The notes under the pieces are model-generated. The model was not told the DNA's origin. It was given only the letters and a program-made list of their open reading frames with translations, and did no database searches. Shown in pieces: positions 7,019 through 12,640 of a DNA stretch of 12,640 nucleotides. This stretch comes from Calditrichaeota bacterium AABM5.125.24 (GTDB taxonomy: Bacteria; Electryoneota; AABM5-125-24; Hatepunaeales; Hatepunaeaceae): assembly GCA_002127415.1 (NCBI GenBank), contig MWJR01000151.1:1-12640 (forward strand). Reading direction: 5' to 3'. The position numbers and the translations under genes are program-made. Position 1 is the stretch's first letter. The number at the start of each line of letters is the position of its first letter.

Positions 7019-7061
7019 ACTACCGTTCCCAATTCTGTCACTCAGGCACTCAGGCACTTAT

Positions 7062-9140
7062 TTGTTAAACTGGGACGACCCGGTCGATAAGGTTCGCGGT
7101 CTGGGGGAGCGACGCAGCGAATTCCTGAAGTCGGAGGGGTTCGCGACGGTCGGTGACCTGTTGCTGCGAGCGCCGCTCCGCTTCATAGACCGGCGACAGT
7201 CACCGCCATTCAGCGAAATGCTCACCAGATTGCCCCCCGGCGAGATTACGGCTGTGGGTGAGATTGAAGCGGTCTGTGAGAAGGGATTCGGCCGTAAGAG
7301 GCGACTGCTGGCCATTATCAAGGATAAAACCGGCTTTCTGACCGGCGTCTGGTTCCAGGGCTACAGATACCTCATTCCCAGGCTCAAGCCGGGATGCCGT
7401 GTGGCGTTCAGCGGTCGGGTCTCCTTCTTCGACGGCCCCCAGATGACCCATCCTCAGGTGACCTTCCTCGACAGCGACGTCGAGTTGGACGGCCCCACTG
7501 GACTTATCCCCATCTATCCATCCGGCGAAGAGTGGGAGCGGGTGGGGCTTAACCGCAGCACCTGGCCGCGGCTGATTGGGGATCTGATTGACCGCTGGGA
7601 CGGCTCCGGGCCGTATATCCCCGAGGAGCTCCGCACCTCCGAAAAGCTGGTCACCCTGCGCGAGGCGGTGAATGGAATTCATCGGCCATCGTCCACTGAG
7701 GAGTATGACCGGGCTCTGGAGGCGTTGAGGTTCGTCGAACTTTTCCATCACCAGCTCCTGATGGTGGCATTGCGTCGTCGAAGGCGGCAGGGTCAGGGCT
7801 TCCGCCTGGAGGGGGGAGGGGAGCGCTTCCAGCGGTTTATATCCGGCCTGCCGTTTGAACTCTCCGACGGTCAGAAGCAGGTTTTCCAGGAGATCGGCGA
7901 TGACTTCACCGGCGGCTCTCCGATGTATAGGTTGCTGCAGGGCGAGGTCGGCTCGGGCAAGACGGTTGTAGCGCTGGCGGCAGCGGCAATGGTGACGGAC
8001 GGTAGCCTGCAGACGGCGTTGATGGCACCGACTGAGCTGCTGGCCCGGCAGCATTATCAAAATGCTCTCGCCTGGTGTGAACCGGCCGGATTGAAGGCTG
8101 TGCTCATCACCGCGGGACGCGATCCGGAAGAGCTGAGACGTTCGCTGTATGATGCCGCCACTGGAGCCGCCGACATCGTCATCGGCACCCACGCCATATT
8201 CCAGGAGAAGGTCAAGTTCCCCCGTCTGGGGCTGGTTGTCATCGACGAGCAGCAGCGGTTCGGGGTTCGTCAGCGAGCCATGCTGGTGGGGAAGGGGGTT
8301 CGTCCACACGTGCTGCTGATGACCGCCACCCCTATTCCGCGGAGTCTGGCGCTGGCGCATTACGGCGACCTCGATCTATCCCTGCTGCCGCCGCTGCCCG
8401 GGATGCTCCGGAGGGTGAGAACCAGGGTGGTCAACGATGGTCAGCGCGGCAGGGTATTCGACTGGCTGAAGGAGAAGTTGCATAGAGGCCGGCAGGGTTA
8501 TCTGGTCTTTTCGGTGATCGACGAGGGGCCGGCCGGGCTTGAGGCGGCGGAGGCGCGCTTCGAGCCATATCAGAAGATCGACTTCAAGGGGATCCCGATG
8601 GCGCTGGTGCACGGCCGTATGCCGGTCGAACAGCGGCTGAAGGCGATGGATGCCTTCAGAGGCGGTGAGATAAGGCTGCTGGCGGCGACAGCGGTCATCG
8701 AGGTGGGGGTGGATGTTCCCGGAGCGACGTTGATGGTGGTGGAGAATGCCGAGCGGTTCGGGCTGGCGCAGCTCCACCAGTTACGCGGCAGGGTCGGGCG
8801 TGCGGGGAAGCCTGGGGTATGCGTCCTGATTACGCCGGAGCGTTCCGGTGACCCCGGCTTCGAGCGCTTGAAGAAGCTCGAAACCTGTGATGACGGGTTG
8901 ACTCTGGCTGAGGAGGACCTCAGGCTGCGGGGTTCCGGCGAACCGTTAGGGGCTCGGCAGAGCGGTATGGTTCGCTTCCGCCTGGCCGATCTGTCCCGGG
9001 ACTGGAATCTGCTCCGACGGGCTCATCGAGCTGCTGAAAGGTTGTTTGACAAATATCCCGATCTGGCCCCATTCCCCGAGCTGCGGGAGAAGCTGAGGCG
9101 AGAATACCGCGCAAGACCGAGAACCCTGCTGGCAGGGTGA
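7062..9140 (+). CDS. recG: ATP-dependent DNA helicase RecG
   Basis: Branch-migrating helicase that remodels stalled replication forks and Holliday junctions. From the TTG at 7062 the product is 692 residues, the usual RecG length. Domain order: HhH-like start (DPVDKVRGLGERRSEFL...LLLRAPLRFIDRR), OB-fold wedge (about 60-150), Walker A GEVGSGKT (294-301), DEQQ Walker B (395-398) followed by RFGVRQRAML, LMTATPIPRSLAL, VHGRM, then VIEVGVDVPGATLMVVENAERFGLAQLHQLRGRVGR. The C-terminus ends in LREKLRREYRAR. The frame is open back to about 6891, but that stretch is MITE flank and palindromic repeats with no RecG homology. No in-frame ATG lies between the repeats and the first conserved residues, so TTG 7062, with a weak AGG 7 nt upstream, is my start. 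The DEQQ in place of the more usual DEQH is the one motif difference I notice. It is a stand-alone gene here. Confidence 0.95.
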   Translation: MLNWDDPVDKVRGLGERRSEFLKSEGFATVGDLLLRAPLRFIDRRQSPPFSEMLTRLPPGEITAVGEIEAVCEKGFGRKRRLLAIIKDKTGFLTGVWFQGYRYLIPRLKPGCRVAFSGRVSFFDGPQMTHPQVTFLDSDVELDGPTGLIPIYPSGEEWERVGLNRSTWPRLIGDLIDRWDGSGPYIPEELRTSEKLVTLREAVNGIHRPSSTEEYDRALEALRFVELFHHQLLMVALRRRRRQGQGFRLEGGGERFQRFISGLPFELSDGQKQVFQEIGDDFTGGSPMYRLLQGEVGSGKTVVALAAAAMVTDGSLQTALMAPTELLARQHYQNALAWCEPAGLKAVLITAGRDPEELRRSLYDAATGAADIVIGTHAIFQEKVKFPRLGLVVIDEQQRFGVRQRAMLVGKGVRPHVLLMTATPIPRSLALAHYGDLDLSLLPPLPGMLRRVRTRVVNDGQRGRVFDWLKEKLHRGRQGYLVFSVIDEGPAGLEAAEARFEPYQKIDFKGIPMALVHGRMPVEQRLKAMDAFRGGEIRLLAATAVIEVGVDVPGATLMVVENAERFGLAQLHQLRGRVGRAGKPGVCVLITPERSGDPGFERLKKLETCDDGLTLAEEDLRLRGSGEPLGARQSGMVRFRLADLSRDWNLLRRAHRAAERLFDKYPDLAPFPELREKLRREYRARPRTLLAG

Positions 9141-9157
9141 GATTGATGATTGATGGG

Positions 9158-9180
9158 CAATATTTACATGTTCAATATTG
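9158..9180. promoter_or_regulatory. Candidate operator upstream of the ArsR promoter
   Basis: CAATATT (9158-9164) and AATATTG (9174-9180) form a 7-bp inverted repeat with a 9-nt AT-rich spacer, ending 8 bp before the -35 box. The size and symmetry would suit a winged-helix dimer such as ArsR. No binding data exist here, so this is inference from position and symmetry. Confidence 0.35.
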
Positions 9181-9188
9181 TAAAAGAC

Positions 9189-9217
9189 TTGACATTCCTT
9201 GGTAATTGGGCTATATT
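9189..9217 (+). promoter_or_regulatory. Sigma70-type promoter of the arsR cluster
   Basis: TTGACA (9189-9194), a 17-bp spacer, then TATATT (9212-9217), an almost ideal housekeeping promoter. It predicts a transcription start near 9224, about 23 nt before the ArsR ATG at 9247, which also argues against starting ArsR further upstream. Confidence 0.8.
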
Positions 9218-9229
9218 GCCAAAAGGCAA
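9216..9229. promoter_or_regulatory. Second candidate operator overlapping the -10 and transcription start
   Basis: TTGCC (9216-9220), AAAA, GGCAA (9225-9229) make a small perfect inverted repeat overlapping the end of the -10 box and the predicted start point. A repressor bound here would block transcription. The arms are short, so chance is possible. Confidence 0.3.
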
Positions 9230-9246
9230 ACAATTGTGGTAGATCA

Positions 9247-9567
9247 ATGGACCCGAAAACCAGATTGCGTTACGAGGCGCGGACCAGGATTCTTAAGGCG
9301 TTGGCGCACCCGAGTCGGCTTTTTATCCTGGACGTCCTGTCCCATGCGCGGCGTAATGTCGGTGAGCTTACGGAGTTGGTGGGGGCTGACCCTTCGACCG
9401 TATCCAAACATCTATCGGTTCTTAAGGGCGTCGGACTGGTTCGAGACGAAAAACATGGCGCCAATGTTTTCTATGAAATACAGACCCCCTGCGTCCTGAA
9501 CTTCTTCACCTGCGTGGATGAGGTGATGGCGTCAAGCTTGAAAAAACAGACGGAAATATGGCAATAG
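9247..9567 (+). CDS. ArsR/SmtB-family transcriptional repressor
   Basis: A 106-residue winged-helix regulator, expected to repress its own cluster until a metal or metalloid binds. It shows ALAHPSRLFILDVL (helix 2), the recognition helix DPSTVSKHLSVLKGVGLV (about 48-65) and the wing DEKHGANVFYEI. The classic arsenic box ELCVCDL of helix 3 is absent: the equivalent stretch NVGELTELVGADPSTVSKHL has no Cys. The only cysteines are C82 and C89 near the C-terminus (PCVLNFFTC), so any sensing thiolates would be there. The start at ATG 9247 is chosen because it follows the predicted transcription start and the homologous sequence begins right after it; an in-frame TTG at 9199 lies inside the promoter. 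Its last 10 nt overlap the permease gene, indicating translational coupling. The inducer is unknown; arsenite, another metalloid or a thiol stress are all possible. Confidence 0.9.
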   Translation: MDPKTRLRYEARTRILKALAHPSRLFILDVLSHARRNVGELTELVGADPSTVSKHLSVLKGVGLVRDEKHGANVFYEIQTPCVLNFFTCVDEVMASSLKKQTEIWQ

Positions 9568-10607
9568 AAGAGCTTTTATTTGCCGGTTTGAGGGCGCTGA
9601 GAGACTACATAGCCACCCACGTCCTGACCTGCCTGGTGCCGGCATTTCTATTGGCCGGTGCGATGGTAGCTTTTATTGACCGGGAAGCCATCATCGCCTA
9701 TTTGGGGGAGCGGGCCAGTAAGCTCCGTTCCTTTCCCATTGCAGCGGTTGCCAGCTTTTTTCTTGCCGCCTGCTCCTGCACAGTGATCCCGGTTGCCAGC
9801 GGTCTGTTTTACAGTGGTGCGGGGATTGGCGTGGCGTTCATTGTTCTCTGGGTGGCGCCGGCGACGAATGTTCTGGCGCTGATCTATACTGGAAACATCC
9901 TCGGTATAAACATAGTTCTGGCACGAGTTGTGGCTTCGCTGTTGATGGCTACCATAGTGGGCCTGGTGATGAGCGCCGTCTTCGTTGCCAGGAAAGCGCC
10001 AGGCGTGGTGAGGGAACCGGAGGTTAAACGGGGAGGGATTATTGCGCGGCGGGAATTGGGGTTGATGCTTCTCATCCTGGCAGCGTTGCTGCTGCCAAAT
10101 TTTCTGGTTCAAAGGGGCTCCTACGGCTGGCGGGTGTTGGTCTGGGCAATTGCCACACTGGCGATGGTCGCTTACGCCTGGCGGGCGCTGCCCAAATCGC
10201 GGATCGCCGAATGGCTGCGGGAAAGCTGGTGGTTTGTGCGGATTATCTTCCCCCTGTTGCTGTTGGGGGTTTTCATCGTGGGCATCATCGGTCACCTCCT
10301 TCCCGAGCCGTGGGTCAGGACCTGGCTGGGCGGCAACAGCGTCAGGGCTTCCTTCCTGGCAACTATGATTGGCGCCATCAGCTACTTCGCCACCATGACT
10401 GAGGCGCCGTTCGTGGACACCCTGATGAAATCAGGGATGGGTGAGGGACCGGCTCTGACGCTGCTGCTGACCGGTCCCGGGATCAGCCTGCCAAACTGGA
10501 TTGCCATCGCCAGGGTGTTCGGCATCCGCAAAGCGCTGGTCTATGTCCCGACCATCATCGTCCTCGGAACCTTGACCGGGTGGTTCTTAGGCAACTTTAT
10601 TCTATAA
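9558..10607 (+). CDS. DUF318/ArsP-type permease
   Basis: A 349-residue inner-membrane transporter with about eight to ten hydrophobic helices in two halves separated by a hydrophilic loop (about residues 140-165, rich in Arg, Lys and Glu). The first half carries the family signature around C72-S73-C74: LAACSCTVIPVASGLFYSGA, then a helix with WVAPATNVLAL. The second half carries the counterpart TMTEAPFVDTLMKSGMGEGP and LTGPGISLPNWIAI. Members of this family include ArsP, which exports trivalent organoarsenicals, but many are of unknown substrate. The Cys pair in a membrane segment would suit a thiophilic substrate. Translation is coupled to ArsR by a 10-nt overlap, so expression should follow derepression. 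I am confident of the family but not of the cargo. Confidence 0.88.
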   Translation: MAIEELLFAGLRALRDYIATHVLTCLVPAFLLAGAMVAFIDREAIIAYLGERASKLRSFPIAAVASFFLAACSCTVIPVASGLFYSGAGIGVAFIVLWVAPATNVLALIYTGNILGINIVLARVVASLLMATIVGLVMSAVFVARKAPGVVREPEVKRGGIIARRELGLMLLILAALLLPNFLVQRGSYGWRVLVWAIATLAMVAYAWRALPKSRIAEWLRESWWFVRIIFPLLLLGVFIVGIIGHLLPEPWVRTWLGGNSVRASFLATMIGAISYFATMTEAPFVDTLMKSGMGEGPALTLLLTGPGISLPNWIAIARVFGIRKALVYVPTIIVLGTLTGWFLGNFIL

Positions 10608-10617
10608 CGGATGGTCA

Positions 10618-10851
10618 ATGAAGATTGTAATCGCCGGACCGGGCTGCCCCAGATGCCAGGCGACTGAACAGAATGTTTTCACCGCCTGCGCTGAACTTAA
10701 CCTTGACGCCGACATATCCCATACTTACGACGTCAGGGAATTCGCCAAACTCGGCGTGCGCATAACCCCGGCGGTGATCCTGGACGGCAAGATCATCATC
10801 GCCGGGAAAGTCCCGACAGTTCAGGAGCTCAAAGCGACTTTGAAACCTTAG
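10618..10851 (+). CDS. Small thioredoxin-fold CxxC protein, first copy
   Basis: A 77-residue cytosolic redox protein of the small-disulfide (thioredoxin_3/MTH895-like) type. A beta strand (MKIVIAGPG) leads straight into the CPRC active site (C11-C14, GPGCPRCQATEQNV). The cis-proline region ITPAVILDGKIIIAGKVPT follows, and the protein ends in a short helix (VQELKATL). There is no signal peptide, so it should work in the cytoplasm. It starts 10 bp after the permease stop, behind a weak GGA ribosome site. In this type of cluster such proteins are thought to deliver or reduce the permease substrate or to regulate thiol state; that role is inference. A second, diverged copy follows at 10982. Confidence 0.88.
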   Translation: MKIVIAGPGCPRCQATEQNVFTACAELNLDADISHTYDVREFAKLGVRITPAVILDGKIIIAGKVPTVQELKATLKP

Positions 10852-10877
10852 CTGCTCGGGACGCTGGCAAAGGTGTC

Positions 10878-10901
10878 CCCGGCGCTAACAGTATCGCCGG
10901 G
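10878..10901 (+). other. Hairpin in the gap between the two CxxC genes
   Basis: CCCGGCG (10878-10884) and CGCCGGG (10895-10901) form a perfect 7-bp GC stem with a 10-nt loop. It lies in a 130-bp gap (10852-10981) that is otherwise unexplained in a tightly packed cluster. With no T-tract it is unlikely to be a terminator. It could stabilise or process the upstream mRNA, or mark remnant sequence. Confidence 0.45.
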
Positions 10902-10981
10902 CGTGGTAAACAGCAACCCGGAGAGGTGCAGCCGCCGCGGGATGAACAGGACTTGCGACAATAGAAGAGGGGGGCATCTTT

Positions 10982-11248
10982 ATGCCCAAAATTCAGATTC
11001 TGGGACCGGGATGTTCCAAGTGTAAGGTGCTGGCCACGCATGCTGAGCGAGCGGCGCAGGAACTGGGGATCCAGTGCGAGATTGAGAAAATCACCGACCT
11101 CCGACAGATTATGGCGCTGGGGGTGATGATGACGCCGGGGCTGGTCATTGACGGGACGGTGAAGTCAGTCGGCCGCGTGCTGCCGGTTGATGAGATTAAA
11201 AGGTTACTATCTGACATATGGAATCGGTCACTTCATACTTGGCTGTAA
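10982..11248 (+). CDS. Small thioredoxin-fold CxxC protein, second copy
   Basis: An 88-residue cytosolic small-disulfide protein, paralogous in layout to the gene at 10618. KIQILGPGCSKCKVL gives the CSKC active site (C11-C14), then ITDLRQIMALGVMMTPGLVIDG with the cis-proline, and a final helix VDEIKRLLSDIW. The dipeptide between the cysteines differs (SK here, PR in the first copy), which would change redox potential or partner choice. A strong GAGGGG ribosome site precedes the ATG. The last 31 nt overlap the lipoprotein thioredoxin gene in another frame, so the tail RSLHTWL after the usual end of the fold is probably an unselected extension. It likely works with the permease and CcdA (inference). 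Confidence 0.88.
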   Translation: MPKIQILGPGCSKCKVLATHAERAAQELGIQCEIEKITDLRQIMALGVMMTPGLVIDGTVKSVGRVLPVDEIKRLLSDIWNRSLHTWL

Positions 11249-11778
11249 TCGCACTGGCGGCTTTCTGCCTGTCGGGATGCCGCTCAGAGAACGACGCCAT
11301 TCGAACGGATGCACCGCATAAAATGGAGTCCAACAGGGCCAAGAAGGATATATCTTCACCTAAAGCCCAAGTCAAAGATACGGAGCGCAGGCAGTCAAGG
11401 CTGACGTCAGCTCCTTCAGCTCGCAAGCTGCAAAAGACAATACAAACCGGTGGTGACCTAAGATCTCCGGATAATAACCTGTTGGAAAAGCATACAGCCC
11501 TGCCCCGAATGGTGGATTACGGCGCCGACAAGTGCATCCCCTGCAAGATGATGGAGCCAATCCTGCGCGACCTGCGCAGCGAATACGCGGGGAAGGTGGA
11601 TGTCATCGTCATTGACGTCCAGAAGAACCACCAGGCGGGGCGGGACGCGCGCATCCGGGTCATACCCACCCAGATATTCTACGACGCGAACGGCAAGGAG
11701 CTCTTCCGCCACAAAGGATTCTATTCGCGGGAGGAGATACTCACCAAGTGGCGGGAGCTGGGCTTTGACGTTGACTGA
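11218..11778 (+). CDS. Membrane-anchored lipoprotein thioredoxin
   Basis: A 186-residue extracytoplasmic thioredoxin. Residues 1-21 are a lipoprotein signal with lipobox LSGC (lipidated C21). Residues 22 to about 92 form a hydrophilic, Lys/Arg/Ser-rich linker with no recognisable fold. The thioredoxin domain has the active site C106-I-P-C109 (YGADKCIPCKMMEPILRDL) and the cis-proline P150 (RVIPTQIFYD), ending GFYSREEILTKWRELGF. It would face the periplasm or cell exterior, tethered to the membrane, taking electrons from the CcdA protein encoded 9 bp downstream and reducing disulfides or metalloid-thiol adducts. The gene starts within the end of the preceding CxxC gene (31-nt overlap); no strong ribosome site is seen, so translation may be coupled. 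The linker is longer than needed for anchoring, possibly letting the domain reach a partner. A cytochrome c maturation role is possible but no ccm/ccs genes are nearby. Confidence 0.9.
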   Translation: MESVTSYLAVIALAAFCLSGCRSENDAIRTDAPHKMESNRAKKDISSPKAQVKDTERRQSRLTSAPSARKLQKTIQTGGDLRSPDNNLLEKHTALPRMVDYGADKCIPCKMMEPILRDLRSEYAGKVDVIVIDVQKNHQAGRDARIRVIPTQIFYDANGKELFRHKGFYSREEILTKWRELGFDVD

Positions 11779-11787
11779 CCGGCGGCA

Positions 11788-12483
11788 ATGATGGACAATC
11801 TGTTCACCGGTTTGAGCGGTGCAATTGAAGGTGTGTTGCCGGTCGCACTGGCAGCATCGTTCGCCTGGGGGATCCTGAGCATCCTCTTGAGTCCGTGCCA
11901 TCTGGGCAGCCTGCCGCTAATCGTGGGGTTCATCAGCGGGCAGCAGAACTTGACCACCCGGCGTGCCTTTGTTCTGGCACTGATGTTCGGACTTGGTGTC
12001 CTCATCACCATCGCGTTGATCGGGATTGCCACCGCGGCACTGGGGCGGATGATGGGGGATGTGGGACCTTATGGCGATTGGCTCGTCGCCGCCGTTCTCA
12101 TCGCAGTAGGGCTCTACCTGCTGGGAATCATACCCCAGCTCTCGGTCAACCCGGCGGCGGTGAAGATGCAGCGCCGTGGGCTGCTGGCGGCGTTCATCCT
12201 GGGGTTGGTGTTCGGCGTGGCGCTGGGGCCCTGCACCTTCGCTTATATGGCACCGATACTGGCGATAGCCTTTCGGGTCGGCGTCGCCAACCTTCTGACG
12301 GGCGTTCTGCTGCTGACATTCTATGGTCTGGGTCATACGGCGGTAATCGTGGCGGCGGGAACGTCGGCGCAAGCGGTGCAGAGATTTCTGAACTGGAATG
12401 AGGAGTCAAAAGGTGTATGGCTCATCAAACGGGTCTGCGGCATATTGGTTATAGGCGCCGGATTATACATTGTACTCACATAG
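11788..12483 (+). CDS. CcdA-type transmembrane thiol-electron transporter
   Basis: A 231-residue inner-membrane protein of the CcdA/DsbD-beta family with six predicted helices. It carries cytosolic thioredoxin electrons across the membrane through two cysteines in symmetrical helices: SPCHLGSLP (C37) and GPCTFAYMAP (C149), both with the flanking prolines typical of the family. The adjacent lipoprotein thioredoxin, 9 bp upstream, is the natural acceptor. The gene lies last in the cluster. The start may be ATG 11788 or the next codon, ATG 11791; no strong ribosome site distinguishes them. CcdA proteins also serve cytochrome c maturation, but the linkage to ArsR, a permease and CxxC proteins suggests a dedicated metalloid or thiol-stress role here (inference). 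Confidence 0.92.
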   Translation: MMDNLFTGLSGAIEGVLPVALAASFAWGILSILLSPCHLGSLPLIVGFISGQQNLTTRRAFVLALMFGLGVLITIALIGIATAALGRMMGDVGPYGDWLVAAVLIAVGLYLLGIIPQLSVNPAAVKMQRRGLLAAFILGLVFGVALGPCTFAYMAPILAIAFRVGVANLLTGVLLLTFYGLGHTAVIVAAGTSAQAVQRFLNWNEESKGVWLIKRVCGILVIGAGLYIVLT

Positions 12484-12485
12484 AA

Positions 12486-12506
12486 CCCTTTCCATTGAGG
12501 AAAGGG
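12486..12506 (+). terminator. Hairpin just after the cluster, possible terminator
   Basis: CCCTTTCC (12486-12493) and GGAAAGGG (12499-12506) form a perfect 8-bp stem with a 5-nt loop, beginning 3 nt after the ccdA-like stop. There is no T-tract downstream, so termination efficiency is uncertain. Confidence 0.4.
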
Positions 12507-12513
12507 GCGATAA

Positions 12514-12549
12514 TGAGCGATGAGCGATAAGCAAATTGCTCATCGCTCA
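12514..12549. repeat. 12-bp perfect inverted repeat
   Basis: TGAGCGATGAGC (12514-12525) and GCTCATCGCTCA (12538-12549) are exact reverse complements around a 12-nt spacer. The GAGCGAT unit is also repeated locally. It resembles a dispersed palindromic repeat. The whole stretch 12484-12640 holds no gene that I can support. Confidence 0.6.
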
Positions 12550-12608
12550 ATGACGACCCCCCCTTATACTAAGTTGCATTCATAAAGACATTAAAGTGCT
12601 TTAGGTTT

Positions 12609-12636
12609 GTCATTGCGAGCAAAGCGAAGCAATCTT
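12609..12636. repeat. Dispersed GTCATTGCGAGC-type repeat, at window edge
   Basis: GTCATTGCGAGC at 12609 continues through AAAGCGAAGCAATCTT to 12636. The arms ATTGC and GCAAT are inverted. From memory this sequence family is common between genes in many draft genomes of uncultured and anaerobic bacteria. It may continue beyond the window. Confidence 0.6.
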
Positions 12637-12640
12637 ATAA

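Noticed and set aside
6891..7061. N-terminal extension of RecG from the upstream TTG at 6891
   Set aside because: The stretch begins in the MITE target duplication and consists of hairpin repeats. Its translation has no RecG similarity.
9199..9246. Upstream in-frame start for ArsR
   Set aside because: It lies between the -35 and -10 boxes of the predicted promoter, before the transcription start, and adds non-homologous residues.
9648..10295. Minus-strand open frame opposite the permease gene
   Set aside because: His/Gln/Pro-rich shadow translation of hydrophobic codons. The + strand carries the conserved permease motifs.
10852..10981. Riboswitch or small gene in the gap between the two CxxC genes
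   Set aside because: Both forward readings give low-complexity, unrecognisable peptides, and no known riboswitch core (for example a B12 box) is visible. Only the hairpin at 10878-10901 is reported.
9247..12483. Classical ars arsenate-resistance operon
   Set aside because: No ArsC, ArsB/Acr3, ArsA or ArsM is present and the regulator lacks the usual arsenic box, so gene symbols of that operon are not applied.

Overview
The window is bacterial chromosome with housekeeping and accessory genes, all on the + strand. GC is about 60% in the two coding lines I counted by hand. The gene set (complex I subunit, bacterial ValRS, RecG) fits a free-living, probably uncultured, sediment or anaerobic-type bacterium. 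Several dispersed, palindromic intergenic repeat families of a kind I associate with draft genomes of uncultured bacteria support this, but I cannot assign a phylum from the sequence alone.

Layout. (1) 2-883: 3' end of nuoN, the last antiporter-like membrane subunit of respiratory complex I, followed by a terminator-like hairpin. (2) 1073-3823: valS, full length, with two short repeat elements inserted in frame, one in the editing domain and one at the end of the anticodon-binding domain. Both catalytic signatures differ slightly from the canonical ones. (3) 3899-5374: a beta-order DNA methyltransferase whose C-terminal ~120 residues look like a PD-(D/E)XK/Mrr-type nuclease domain. Its central target-recognition region is a strikingly AT-rich island. 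(4) 5387-6730: a secreted DUF4139 protein. (5) 6731-7061: a repeat-filled spacer holding a 148-bp MITE-like element with perfect 9-bp terminal inverted repeats and a perfect 8-bp target duplication that starts on the last base of the preceding stop codon, then two further hairpin repeats. (6) 7062-9140: recG, probably starting at TTG.

(7) 9247-12483: a six-gene cluster of ArsR repressor, DUF318/ArsP-like permease, two small CxxC redox proteins, a lipoprotein thioredoxin and a CcdA-type thiol-electron transporter. It is preceded by a near-consensus sigma70 promoter (TTGACA-N17-TATATT) flanked by inverted repeats that could be operators. My model is that ArsR senses a thiophilic metalloid or metal. 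The permease exports it, the cytosolic CxxC proteins handle or reduce it, and CcdA passes cytosolic thiol electrons to the lipid-anchored thioredoxin outside the membrane. The components are recognised families; the substrate and the integrated function are inference.

(8) 12484-12640: no gene; a hairpin that may end the cluster, a 12-bp inverted repeat, and the start of another dispersed repeat. The most unusual signals are the MITE with its intact duplication, the in-frame repeats in an essential tRNA synthetase, the mosaic methyltransferase-nuclease fusion, and the ArsR/permease/thiol-relay cluster.
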